Below are positions 1 to 7,906 of a DNA stretch of 40,677 nt, one piece after another. The notes under the pieces were generated by a model. That model was not told the origin of the DNA. It did not search any database and worked only from the letters and a program-made list of their open reading frames with translations. Source of the stretch: S144-45 sp015494035 (GTDB lineage: Bacteria; Pseudomonadota; Gammaproteobacteria; Xanthomonadales; Marinicellaceae); the NCBI GenBank assembly GCA_027057345.1, contig JALUIX010000015.1, positions 1-40,677 of the forward strand, given 5' to 3'. Within the stretch, counting starts at the first letter, position 1. Each line of letters starts with the position of its first letter. A program made the translations under genes and the position numbers.

Positions 1-110
1 GGATTGGTGATGTCTGGAGTCTTCTGCACGCAATTGCCTGCGCGCTCGTTAAACACAATAACAGGCCTTGGATTCGTCAGCGAACCCGTGAGCCTGAGCC
101 AGTTTTTCCA
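1..110. other. Left edge, no supported gene
   Basis: I see no convincing gene here. The minus-strand frame that ends at 49 gets its start and most of its residues from the palindromic element at 134-297. In relatives, rpsA commonly follows cmk on this strand, so this stretch could be an rpsA leader whose gene lies beyond the left edge. That is an inference from gene order only; no rpsA start codon is visible. Confidence 0.3.
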
Positions 111-131
111 GGGAAGCGCTGAGCACTTCCC
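111..131. repeat. Terminal-repeat-only remnant or mini-palindrome
   Basis: A 21-base inverted repeat: GGGAAGCGCTGA followed at once by the opposite end (GCACTTCCC). It looks like both ends of the window's palindromic elements with no middle. It is flanked by CA on the left and TG on the right (decayed TA), and the TG directly abuts the element at 134. It could be an internal-deletion derivative. As a hairpin it might also affect transcript ends of the aroA-cmk operon. Confidence 0.55.
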
Positions 132-133
132 TG

Positions 134-297
134 GGGAACCTCTGATCGAATCGTGACACAGCATCTTGTGGCGTAAAATCGTCCATTTCGTACGTTACAA
201 ACCTTCGCAATAGCCTTGCTATTACGTGCGGTTTGCGCCTTGAACTGAACAATTTTACACGCCAATCTGTTCGCGCCAGATTCAATCAGAGCTTCCC
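134..297 (-). mobile_element. Family A palindromic MITE, copy A1
   Basis: About 164 bp. It starts GGGAACCTCTGATCGAATC and ends GATTCAATCAGAGCTTCCC, with the central hairpin AATAGC-CTT-GCTATT. The right flank is TA (298-299) and the left flank TG (132-133, consistent with a decayed TA). It lies directly downstream of the aroA-cmk fusion, whose TAG stop (299-297 on the minus strand) is made of the flanking TA plus the outermost base of the element. It would be transcribed as the end of that operon's mRNA. Confidence 0.88.
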
Positions 298-2390
298 TAG
301 TCAATAAGTCCCTTTTGCCGCAGCAATTCCCGCGCCTGCTCAAGCACCTGATCGACACTTAGCGAACTGGTGTCGATAACCACGGCGTCATCAGCAGGCA
401 CCAGCGGCGAAACGGCCCGTCTGGTGTCGCGTTCGTCGCGTTGGCGGATCTCATCGAAAAGAGCGGCGATATTAGCACTAAACCCTTGATTTTTCAATTG
501 TTTATGGCGTCTTTTGGCCCTTTCCTCGGCACTGGCGGTCAGAAACAGTTTGGCCGGCGCATCGGCAAAAACCACCGTGCCCATGTCACGGCCATCGGCA
601 ACCAGGCCCGGCGCGCGGGCAAAGGCTTTTTGCCGGTCCAGCAAGGCCTGGCGAACCTTGGGCAAGGCCGCCACTTGCGAAGCCACTTTGCCGCAGGCTT
701 CGGTGCGGATATCGGCTGACACGTTTTCGCCATCCAGCCACACCTGCGCCAGTTCGTCGTCAGTGCTGCGGAATTCCAGGTCCAATTCACCGGCCAGACG
801 CGCCAGCGCGTCCTCATCCTGACTGGAAACACCGGATTCCATGGCTTTGTAGGCCAAAGCGCGGTAAATGGCGCCGCTGTCCAGCAAATGCCAGCCCAGT
901 TCGCGCGACAGGCGTGAAGCCAGCGTGCCTTTGCCAACACCCGAAGGGCCGTCGATGGTTAGGATTGGCACAGGAGAGGTGGCATTGGGCTGGGGGTTGG
1001 CTTCTGGCATGCGGCTTCCGTCGGTGATGTCAATGGCGTCAATAGTCATGCCCAGTGAACGGGCGTGCTGGATAAATTCCGGGTAGGAGGTGGCGATGTT
1101 CTGGCAACCGCTGACCGTGACCGGTGCTTCGGCCAGATGGCCTGCCACCAGAAAACTCATGGCACACCGGTGATCGCCTGCGGCATCCACCTGGCCGCCG
1201 CCTATTTTACCACCGTGGATAATCACGCCGTCGGGTTTTTCCACACAGGCTACGCCCAGGCGTTGCAAACCCGCAACCATTACGGCAATGCGGTCGCTTT
1301 CCTTGGCTCGCAACTCCGCCGCTTGACGCACACGCGTCCTGCCCTGGGCCAGCGCCGCGGCGATGAAAATGGCCGGAAATTCGTCAATGGCCGAAGGCAC
1401 CAGCTGCGGATCGATGTCGACGCCACGCAATTGTTTTCCCCGCACCCGCACATCGGCCATGGGTTCACTGCCCTGGGTGCGCTGATTCTGTAAGGTGATG
1501 TCCGCGCCCATGGCGCGCAGGATAGCGATAATCCCGGCCCGGGTCGGGTTGATGCACAGGTCCGTCAACAAGACCTCGGCACCGGGACTGGCTGCGGCTG
1601 CCACCATAAAAAAGGCGGCCGAAGAAATGTCCGCCGGCACGTCCACCGTGCTGGCCCGCAGGGCTTGTTGGCCGCTGATGCAGGCACTGTTGCCCTGTAC
1701 GGTCACGTGACAGGAAAACGCCGGCAACAGGCGCTCGGTGTGATCGCGGGATTTGACCGGTTCACTGACGCAGGTCTGGCCGGATTGCCTTTCAGTGGTA
1801 AACAGTCCGGCCAGCAACAGGCAGGACTTGACCTGGGCACTGGCCACCGGGCTGTCGTAGTGGATGCCGTGCAAGCTGAAGGTTGGCCCACAGTGCAATG
1901 GCGCCGTTCCTTCTGCCGTGCCGGCAATGCGCGCGCCCATGGCCTGCAGGGGTTTGATAATGCGCGCCATGGGCCGGGCATTGAGTGAGGCATCGCCGGT
2001 CAGTTCACTGGCAAAAGGCTGCGCGGCCAGCACACCGGCCAGCAAACGCATGGCGGTGCCCGAGTTGCCGCAATCAATAGGTGTTTCCGGTGCTTGCAAG
2101 CCACGTTCACCGGTGCCGGTGATCAATAGTGTGTTGTCGTCCTGCCACTTGACTTGTGCCCCCAGTTGTTGCATGGCGCGCAACGTGGCCAGGCAATCGG
2201 CGGAACGCAAAAACCCGTTAATGCGCGATGTGCCCGCAGCCAGACCGGCAAAAATGGCACAGCGATGGGAAATGGATTTGTCACCAGGCACCCGCAACTG
2301 CCCGTGTAGCGGCGGGGCCGGTTGCGCCTTCAGCATCTGGCTGGTTTTTGCCACGGCCTCGGGTGACTGTGACCCTTTGGCGGGCTTCAT
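297..2390 (-). CDS. aroA-cmk: Fused EPSP synthase / cytidylate kinase
   Basis: One continuous 697-residue frame carries two enzymes. Residues about 25-470 are 5-enolpyruvylshikimate-3-phosphate synthase (shikimate pathway, step 6): phosphate-binding GDKSISHR at 36-43, a GNSGTAMR block near 110, and RAKESDRI in the C-terminal half. Residues about 473-697 are CMP/dCMP kinase: P-loop GPSGVGKGT at 481-489, DSGAIYRA and DGRDMGTVVF. The linker of about 15 residues is Pro/Asn-rich (PEANPQPNATSPVP). I chose the ATG at 2390 because it overlaps the hisC stop as ATGA; an upstream in-frame start at 2465 would overlap hisC by 79 bases. Many relatives have separate aroA and cmk, or a tyrA-aroA fusion. Here tyrA is absent between hisC and aroA. 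AroA-Cmk fusions are a known annotation class, so this is uncommon rather than new. The stop codon overlaps a MITE end. Confidence 0.95.
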   Translation of the reverse strand: MKPAKGSQSPEAVAKTSQMLKAQPAPPLHGQLRVPGDKSISHRCAIFAGLAAGTSRINGFLRSADCLATLRAMQQLGAQVKWQDDNTLLITGTGERGLQAPETPIDCGNSGTAMRLLAGVLAAQPFASELTGDASLNARPMARIIKPLQAMGARIAGTAEGTAPLHCGPTFSLHGIHYDSPVASAQVKSCLLLAGLFTTERQSGQTCVSEPVKSRDHTERLLPAFSCHVTVQGNSACISGQQALRASTVDVPADISSAAFFMVAAAASPGAEVLLTDLCINPTRAGIIAILRAMGADITLQNQRTQGSEPMADVRVRGKQLRGVDIDPQLVPSAIDEFPAIFIAAALAQGRTRVRQAAELRAKESDRIAVMVAGLQRLGVACVEKPDGVIIHGGKIGGGQVDAAGDHRCAMSFLVAGHLAEAPVTVSGCQNIATSYPEFIQHARSLGMTIDAIDITDGSRMPEANPQPNATSPVPILTIDGPSGVGKGTLASRLSRELGWHLLDSGAIYRALAYKAMESGVSSQDEDALARLAGELDLEFRSTDDELAQVWLDGENVSADIRTEACGKVASQVAALPKVRQALLDRQKAFARAPGLVADGRDMGTVVFADAPAKLFLTASAEERAKRRHKQLKNQGFSANIAALFDEIRQRDERDTRRAVSPLVPADDAVVIDTSSLSVDQVLEQARELLRQKGLID

Positions 2391-3505
2391 TCGGCCACAG
2401 CCTTTTCCAGCGCACCATCCAGACGTTGCATCTGTTCCGGCGTGCCAATGGTGATGCGCAGGCATTCCGGCAGGCCGTAATTGGCCACCGGGCGGGTGAT
2501 GATGCCGGCGTGCAGCAGGCTGTCAAAAATCGGCATGGCGTCGCGCTGAAAATCCACCAGCAGAAAATTGGCGGTGGAAGGCACGTAGCGCAGACCCAGC
2601 CGCTGGCAACTGCCTTGCAACAGGCGCATGCCTTGCTGGTTGACGTCGTGTGCCTGTTGCAGGAAGGCCTGATCATCCAGGGCAGCGGTGGCAGCGGCCA
2701 AGACCGGTGAATTGACGTTGAAAGGCTGCCGGATGCGGTTGAGTACATCGGCAATCTGTGGGTGACTGAGCGCATAACCCACACGCAGCCCGGCCAGGCC
2801 ATAGGCTTTGGAAAAGGTGCGCGTGACCACCAGATTTGGGAAGTCTACCAGCCACTGACTGGCATCGCATCGGGCCTCTGCCGGCGCGTATTCCAGGTAA
2901 GCCTCATCCACCACCACAATGACATTTTTGGGCACAGAGGCCACAAAATCACGTAAATCAGCGGCGTCAAGGTAGCTGCCGGTGGGGTTGTTGGGGTTGG
3001 CGATAAAGACCAGCCGGGTGTGTTCGTCGATGGCTGCGCGCATGGCGGCCAGGTCGTTACCCAGCAGCGACGCACTGTCCCAGCCCAGAGCCGGCACCTG
3101 TTTGTGAACGGCACCAACGGCTTGCACGGCAATGGGGTAGACGGCAAAGCAGTACTGCGAATACACCGCGTTGGTGGCCGGGGTTAAAAAGGCTTCGGCC
3201 AGCAGTACCAACACGTCATTGGAACCATTGCCCAGAGTAATCTGCTCCGGGCTGACGCCGTGTTTCTCCGCCAGTCGCTGCTTCAGGCTATAGCCGCTGC
3301 CATCCGGATACAGGTTTATGTCGTCCAGTACTGAACGAGCCGCCTGTAGCCCTTTGGGGCTGGGCCCCAGCGGGTTTTCATTGGAGGCCAGCTTGATAAT
3401 ATTGTCGATACCCAGTTCGCGCTCCAATTCCTCGATGGGTTTTCCGGGAATGTAGGGCTTGAGCTTTTGCACGCCGGGGGCGGCCAGAGAAAAATAGTCA
3501 CACAT
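2387..3505 (-). CDS. hisC: Histidinol-phosphate aminotransferase (HisC2 type)
   Basis: 372 residues, normal for a class I/II PLP aminotransferase of the HisC family. Visible motifs are SNENPLGPSP (41-50), the substrate/PLP-binding NPNNPTG (170-176), D200-EAY and the Schiff-base lysine K233 in TRTFSKAYGLAGLRVGY. The enzyme makes histidinol phosphate from imidazole-acetol phosphate, and in this aromatic-operon setting it may also transaminate phenylpyruvate-type substrates. It lies 34 bases after pheA, and its TGA overlaps the aroA-cmk ATG, implying translational coupling. A short GGGA lies upstream of the ATG. The serC-pheA-hisC-aroA order is the one known from Pseudomonas, minus tyrA. Confidence 0.93.
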   Translation of the reverse strand: MCDYFSLAAPGVQKLKPYIPGKPIEELERELGIDNIIKLASNENPLGPSPKGLQAARSVLDDINLYPDGSGYSLKQRLAEKHGVSPEQITLGNGSNDVLVLLAEAFLTPATNAVYSQYCFAVYPIAVQAVGAVHKQVPALGWDSASLLGNDLAAMRAAIDEHTRLVFIANPNNPTGSYLDAADLRDFVASVPKNVIVVVDEAYLEYAPAEARCDASQWLVDFPNLVVTRTFSKAYGLAGLRVGYALSHPQIADVLNRIRQPFNVNSPVLAAATAALDDQAFLQQAHDVNQQGMRLLQGSCQRLGLRYVPSTANFLLVDFQRDAMPIFDSLLHAGIITRPVANYGLPECLRITIGTPEQMQRLDGALEKAVAE

Positions 3506-3539
3506 GTTATTCCCACACGGTTTGGGTTGATGAATTCGG

Positions 3540-4679
3540 TCAAACGGATTTGGGGTATGAGCCCAGCACTTTCAGCAGCGTAGTCACACGGCCCAGTTGA
3601 CGCAAACCGCGGGCCAGGTTTTCATCCTCGACGTGACCGTCCACGTCAATAAAGAACACATAGTCCCACTTGCCCTGGCGCGAAGGCCGGGATTCGATGC
3701 GGGTCATGCTGACGCCGTTTTCAGCCAGCGGTTGCAGAATGTGGAACAAGGCGCCGGGCTGATCCTTCGCCGCCACCAGCAGTGATGTGCGGTCGTCGCC
3801 ACTGGCCGCCAGCAGTTTCTTGCCAATAATCAGAAACCGGGTTGAATTGTCGGTCTTGTCCTCAATGTGCTTATGCAGGACATTCAGCTCGTAGATGGCC
3901 GCGGCGCTGTCGCCGGCCACCGCGGCGCTGTGGGGCGTCATACTGGCGCGCCGGGCGGCCTCGGCATTGCTGGCCACGGCCACACATTCGGCCTGAGGCA
4001 GGTTGTCACGCAACCAACCCCGGCACTGGGCCAGGGATTGCCGGTGCGAAAACACGGTGCTGATGGTATCCAGACCGGTCTCGTGGCTCATGAGGTTGTG
4101 GTGAATGGGCAAATCCAGCTCGCCACAGATTTTCAAGGGCGAGGACAGAAACATATCCAGGGTGTTGTTCACCGCACCTTCGGTGGAATTTTCCACCGGC
4201 ACCACGCCAAAATCCGCCACGCCCGCTTCCACTTCGGCAAACACCGCGTCGATGCTGGATTCCGGCAAGGCATTGATGGCGTGACCGAAAAAACGGTAGC
4301 TGGCCTGTTCGGAAAAAGTGCCCTGGGGACCCAGATAAGCCACATTGAGGGGCTTTTGCTGCGCCAGGCAGGCAGACATGATTTCGCGGAACAAACGCAC
4401 CAGTGTCTCATCTGACAACGGGCCTTGATTGCGCGCCTTGACCGCCCGCAGCACCTGGGCCTCGCGTTCAGGCCGGTAGTAGGCCGTGACGTCGCTGGCG
4501 CTGCCCTGTTTGCTTTTGGCCACCGTCTGCGCCAGTTCGGCCCGCTGTGAGATCAGGGCCTGAATGCGCTCATCCAGCGCATCAATGCGCTGCCGCAATG
4601 CGCCCAGATCAGGCAACTGACCCGTGTCCTCCTGAGCAGAGTGGCCTTGACCGGGCTGGCTGGGCGGTTTTTCAGCCAT
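3540..4679 (-). CDS. pheA: Chorismate mutase / prephenate dehydratase
   Basis: Bifunctional P-protein of phenylalanine synthesis. Residues about 25-105 are an AroQ chorismate mutase helix bundle (ALRQRIDALDERIQALI). Residues about 112-285 are prephenate dehydratase (VAYLGPQGTFSEQASYRFFG, then VVPVENSTEGAV, and the catalytic-loop STRFLIIG). Residues about 295-375 are an ACT domain (PGALFHIL, then IESRPSR) that gives feedback control by phenylalanine in this family. I start at the ATG at 4679, which overlaps the serC stop (ATGGCTGA); a TTG four codons upstream is also in frame. The first 20 residues or so are polar and not conserved in the family. Confidence 0.94.
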   Translation of the reverse strand: MAEKPPSQPGQGHSAQEDTGQLPDLGALRQRIDALDERIQALISQRAELAQTVAKSKQGSASDVTAYYRPEREAQVLRAVKARNQGPLSDETLVRLFREIMSACLAQQKPLNVAYLGPQGTFSEQASYRFFGHAINALPESSIDAVFAEVEAGVADFGVVPVENSTEGAVNNTLDMFLSSPLKICGELDLPIHHNLMSHETGLDTISTVFSHRQSLAQCRGWLRDNLPQAECVAVASNAEAARRASMTPHSAAVAGDSAAAIYELNVLHKHIEDKTDNSTRFLIIGKKLLAASGDDRTSLLVAAKDQPGALFHILQPLAENGVSMTRIESRPSRQGKWDYVFFIDVDGHVEDENLARGLRQLGRVTTLLKVLGSYPKSV

Positions 4680-5757
4680 AACGGTTCTCAAACTCCCGCA
4701 TGAAATTCACCAGCGCCTGCACCCCTTCGATGGGCATGGCATTATAGAGACTGGCGCGCATACCGCCCACAAAGCGGTGGCCTTTCAGGGCCAGCAAACC
4801 GGCCGCCCGGCTTTCTTCCAGAAAACGCTCGTTAAGGGATTCATCGGCCAGCCAGAAAGTGACATTCATGCGCGAACGGTGTTCGGGCCGCACCGGGTTG
4901 GTGTAAAAGTCGCTGCTGTCGATAAACCGGTATAAGGCCTCGGCTTTTTCCTGATTGCGCTGTGCCATGGCGTCCAGTCCGCCGTTCTCCTGCAGCCAGT
5001 GCAACACCAGATTGGCCACGTACCAGGGAAACGTAGGCGGCGTGTTGTGCAGTGACTGGCTGTTGGCGTAAGTGCGGTAATCTAGCATCAGCGGCAAACC
5101 AGAGGGCGCCCTGTGGAGCAAATCTTCACGCACAATGCCCAGGGTGATACCGGCAATGCCCAGGTTTTTTTGCGCGCTGCCGTAAATGTAACCGTAACGG
5201 GTGATATCCAGTGGGCGTGACAGCAGGTTGGAAGTCATGTCCGCCACCACCGGCACCTGATGCGGCACGTCGGGGTCGTGATGCCACTCGATGCCTTCCA
5301 GGGTTTCATTAGGGGTAAAATGAAAATAGGCCGTTTCCGGCGTGATGCGATCGAAATTGTGGGCCGGAATTTCTGCGTAGGGCCGGTCTTTGTTGTAAGG
5401 CATCAACGGTTCTGCCTGACAGAACTTGCCGGCTTCGCCAATGGCATCCTTGCCCCAGTGGCCCTGTACGAAGTAGATGGCCTGCTGGTCGGGACGGGCA
5501 AAATTCATTGGCACCATGGAATACTGCTGGCGGGCGCCACCGGGCATGAATAAAATGCGGTAATTGTCGGGCAAGTCGAGCAGGTCCCGCAACAGTGCTT
5601 CGGTTTCGTCCACCAGTTGCCGAAACTCCGGCCCGCGATGGGACACTTCCATTACGGAAACACCGGTGCCACGCCAGTTGGGGAGTTCGTCGGCAATGCG
5701 CTGTTTGACCGCCTCCGGCAGCATGGCCGGGCCAGGACTGAAATTGTAAATGCTCAT
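4672..5757 (-). CDS. serC: Phosphoserine aminotransferase
   Basis: 361 residues, the usual length. It converts 3-phosphohydroxypyruvate to phosphoserine (serine synthesis) and acts on the equivalent substrate in the PLP pathway. It begins MSIYNFSPGPAMLP, the family's N-terminal signature. The PLP lysine is K197 in IYGSAQKNLGIAG, with D173 in VADMTSN. It is the first gene of the minus-strand operon and overlaps pheA by 8 bases. Upstream is a 133-base spacer to the divergent msrP. In Pseudomonas gyrA precedes serC; it is not here. Confidence 0.95.
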   Translation of the reverse strand: MSIYNFSPGPAMLPEAVKQRIADELPNWRGTGVSVMEVSHRGPEFRQLVDETEALLRDLLDLPDNYRILFMPGGARQQYSMVPMNFARPDQQAIYFVQGHWGKDAIGEAGKFCQAEPLMPYNKDRPYAEIPAHNFDRITPETAYFHFTPNETLEGIEWHHDPDVPHQVPVVADMTSNLLSRPLDITRYGYIYGSAQKNLGIAGITLGIVREDLLHRAPSGLPLMLDYRTYANSQSLHNTPPTFPWYVANLVLHWLQENGGLDAMAQRNQEKAEALYRFIDSSDFYTNPVRPEHRSRMNVTFWLADESLNERFLEESRAAGLLALKGHRFVGGMRASLYNAMPIEGVQALVNFMREFENRYG

Positions 5758-5890
5758 GTTTTTCCAATCAGTTGAAACATTATTTGGCTGTTGGGGTTCA
5801 AAAGACCTAAGGAGCCTCTAACTGCCGGTGCAAAAACGCGCCCCACTAAAAACAGCATCCACGCCAAGACACAAACGTGAGAATACTACC
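5758..5890. promoter_or_regulatory. Divergent spacer serC / msrP
   Basis: The 133-base region between the serC and msrP start codons must hold both promoters. I could not pick out a well-spaced -35/-10 pair on either strand. A GAGAA precedes the msrP ATG. A short stretch near 5808-5820 (TAAGGAGCCTCT) resembles the end of the window's MITEs but has no partner end. Confidence 0.4.
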
Positions 5891-6850
5891 ATGAAATTTA
5901 GGCCTGATTGCCACCAGAATGAAGTGACCGATGAACAAATCGCCTGCCACCGGCGGAGCTTTCTGAAAAACGCTGGCCTGCTGGCTACAGGCGGGGTACT
6001 GGCCGGTTGCGATTCACGCGCCCAACCAGCCTCTGACAAGGCCGCAAAAGGTGCCGAGTGCGCACCCTATAACGTGTTGTGCGAAGACATCACGGCAGAA
6101 AAATACGCCACCAGCTATAACAATTTTTACGAGTTCAGCCTGACCAAAGACGGCCCCAGCCGCCTGGCCGGAGACTTTAATCCCCATCCGTGGACAGTCA
6201 GGGTTGAAGGCCTGGTTGAATCCCCTGCAGTGTATGACCTGGAGAAGCTCATTGCCGGCTGCCACCAGGAGGAACGCATCTACCGCTTCCGCTGCGTGGA
6301 AGCCTGGTCCATGGTCATTCCCTGGAACGGCTTTGCCCTGCACCACCTGATTAAAAAACTGCGGCCGCTTTCTGCTGCCCGGTTTGTGGAGTTTGAAACC
6401 CTCTACGACCCCAAGCGCATGCCCAATCAGAACCGCCAGGTAATTCCGTGGCCGTACCGCGAGGGCCTGCGCATGGACGAAGCCATGAACGAGCTGGCCT
6501 TTATGGCCACCGGCATGTATGGCAAGCCATTACCCAATCAGAACGGCGCCCCCATCCGCCTGGTGGTGCCGTGGAAATACGGCTTCAAAAGCATCAAGTC
6601 CATCGTGGCCATCCGCTTTACCGACAAGCAACCGCTCAATTCCTGGCACCAGATCGCCCCCCAGGAGTACGGCTTCTACGCCAATGTCAATCCCGAGGTG
6701 GACCACCCGCGCTGGTCGCAGGCCAGCGAACGCCGCATCGGTGCCAAGGCCTCCCTGTTCAACCCGCGCATCAAAACCTTGCCGTTCAATGGCTATGGTG
6801 AGTACGTGGCCCACTTATACAAGGGCATGGATTTGCGTAAATTCTTTTGA
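5891..6850 (+). CDS. msrP: MsrP, periplasmic methionine sulfoxide reductase catalytic subunit
   Basis: 319 residues from the ATG at 5891; a longer in-frame start at 5828 lacks family similarity. It is a molybdopterin enzyme (YedY family) that reduces protein methionine sulfoxide in the periplasm with electrons from MsrQ. The Tat motif is HRRSFLKNAG with arginines at 21-22, followed by a hydrophobic stretch. The molybdenum-ligating cysteine is C135 in YRFRCVEAWSMVIPW. GAPIRLVVPWKYGFKSIKSI is a strong family block. The signal peptide ends LAGC (37-40), which looks like a lipobox and suggests a possible Tat-exported lipoprotein. Its partner msrQ follows but is separated by a MITE. Confidence 0.95.
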   Translation: MKFRPDCHQNEVTDEQIACHRRSFLKNAGLLATGGVLAGCDSRAQPASDKAAKGAECAPYNVLCEDITAEKYATSYNNFYEFSLTKDGPSRLAGDFNPHPWTVRVEGLVESPAVYDLEKLIAGCHQEERIYRFRCVEAWSMVIPWNGFALHHLIKKLRPLSAARFVEFETLYDPKRMPNQNRQVIPWPYREGLRMDEAMNELAFMATGMYGKPLPNQNGAPIRLVVPWKYGFKSIKSIVAIRFTDKQPLNSWHQIAPQEYGFYANVNPEVDHPRWSQASERRIGAKASLFNPRIKTLPFNGYGEYVAHLYKGMDLRKFF

Positions 6851-6952
6851 CCGCAGCGGGTGAGCATGGCAGGATTTGCCGTAAGGGAACTCAAACCTGC
6901 TGACCTGTTTTGCTGGATTTCGGGTTCTGCATGAAAAATCTCTGTTGGCCTA

Positions 6953-7115
6953 AGGAAGCTCTGATTGAATCTGGCGCGAGCAGATTGTTGTGAAAAATTG
7001 TTCAGTTCAAGGCGCAAACCGCACATAATAGCAAGGCTATTGCGAAGGTTTGCAACGCAGAAATGGACGATTTTATGCTGCAAGATGCCGTGTCACGATT
7101 CAATCAGAGGTTCCC
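6953..7115 (+). mobile_element. Family A palindromic MITE, copy A2, inserted in msrQ
   Basis: 163 bp, flanked by TA on both sides (6951-6952 and 7116-7117). It starts AGGAAGCTCTGATTGAATC and ends GATTCAATCAGAGGTTCCC, with centre AATAGC-AAG-GCTATT. Removing the element and one TA joins the ATG at 6931 (MKNLCWP) in frame to KVALIILL of MsrQ. The insertion therefore falls after msrQ codon 7. Read through in the same frame, the element contains a TGA, then an internal ATG at 7063. Confidence 0.95.
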
Positions 7116-7671
7116 TAAAGTGGCCCTGATCATTCTTCTCACCTTGCCCTTTGCCAACCTGGTGTATCTGGGCTTGCATGACGACCTCAGTGCCGACCCG
7201 GTGGAGTACGTGCTGCATTACACCGGCATCTGGGCCTTGCGGCTGTTGCTGCTGACTCTGGCCATCACACCCTTGAGGCAGCTGTTTGGCGCACCGGTGT
7301 TAATCCGTTTCCGACGCATTCTGGGCATAGCCACCTGGGTTTATGCCACGTTGCATTTTGCCGTTTACCTGAGCCTGGACCTGCAGTTCGACTTTGCCCA
7401 CCTGTGGCAGGACATTCTCAAACGGCCGTATATCACCGTTGGTTTTTTGGCCTGGTTGCTGATGACGCCCCTGGCCCTGACTTCCAGCAACCGTGCGGTG
7501 CGTGCGCTGGGCCGGCGCTGGAAAAAACTGCATCGGCTGATTTACCTCATTACCCTGCTGGCCTGCCTGCACTTTATCTGGCTGGTCAAGGCAGACTTGT
7601 TCGAGCCGTTGATTTATACTGCCATCGCGTTGCTGCTACTGTTCTACCGTCTGGTCAAAGCCAGCCGCTAG
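7063..7671 (+). CDS. msrQ: MsrQ, heme membrane subunit of MsrPQ, N-terminus replaced by a MITE
   Basis: MsrQ (YedZ family) is an inner-membrane b-type cytochrome that passes quinol electrons to MsrP. From KVALIILLTLPF onward the protein is typical: GADP-like SADPVEYVLHYTG, ITPLRQLF, RFRRILGIATWVYATLHFAVYL, KRPYITVGFLAWLLMTPLALTS and RRWKKLHRLIYLI, with histidines in several helices. The first 18 residues (MDDFMLQDAVSRFNQRFP) come from the inserted element. The ancestral start is probably the ATG at 6931, now cut off by a stop inside the element. No good Shine-Dalgarno precedes 7063, so expression may be low, or the gene may be a recent pseudogene in transition. Its TAG stop sits on the end of another element at 7671. 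Confidence 0.85.
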   Translation: MDDFMLQDAVSRFNQRFPKVALIILLTLPFANLVYLGLHDDLSADPVEYVLHYTGIWALRLLLLTLAITPLRQLFGAPVLIRFRRILGIATWVYATLHFAVYLSLDLQFDFAHLWQDILKRPYITVGFLAWLLMTPLALTSSNRAVRALGRRWKKLHRLIYLITLLACLHFIWLVKADLFEPLIYTAIALLLLFYRLVKASR

Positions 7672-7834
7672 GGAAGCCCTGATTGAATCTGGCGCGTGCA
7701 GATTGTGTGTGAAAAATTGTTCAGTTCAAGGCGCAAACCGCACATAATAGCAAGGCTATTGCGAAGGTTTGCAACGCAGAAATGGTCGGTTTTACGCCGC
7801 AAGATGCCGTGTCACGATTCGATCAGAGTTTCCC
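7671..7834 (+). mobile_element. Family A palindromic MITE, copy A3
   Basis: 164 bp, with TA on both sides (7669-7670 and 7835-7836). It has standard family A ends and centre. It is inserted exactly in the TAG stop codon of msrQ. Both before the insertion (reconstructed as CGCTAGCGC) and after it, the codon reads TAG, because the element begins with G. It separates msrQ from the following ThrE-like gene. Confidence 0.93.
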
Positions 7835-7906
7835 TAGCGCTTGTTAGCACCACGCACGATGGCCCAACCGGTGGTTGGTCTGACCCGTATCCCCTGCTTT
7901 TGATTT

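Noticed and set aside
49..285. Minus-strand 78-codon frame at the left edge
   Set aside because: Its start and most residues come from the MITE at 134-297; the rest matches nothing I know.
5808..5820. TAAGGAGCCTCT resembling a MITE end in the serC/msrP spacer
   Set aside because: No opposite end or central hairpin nearby; too short to call.
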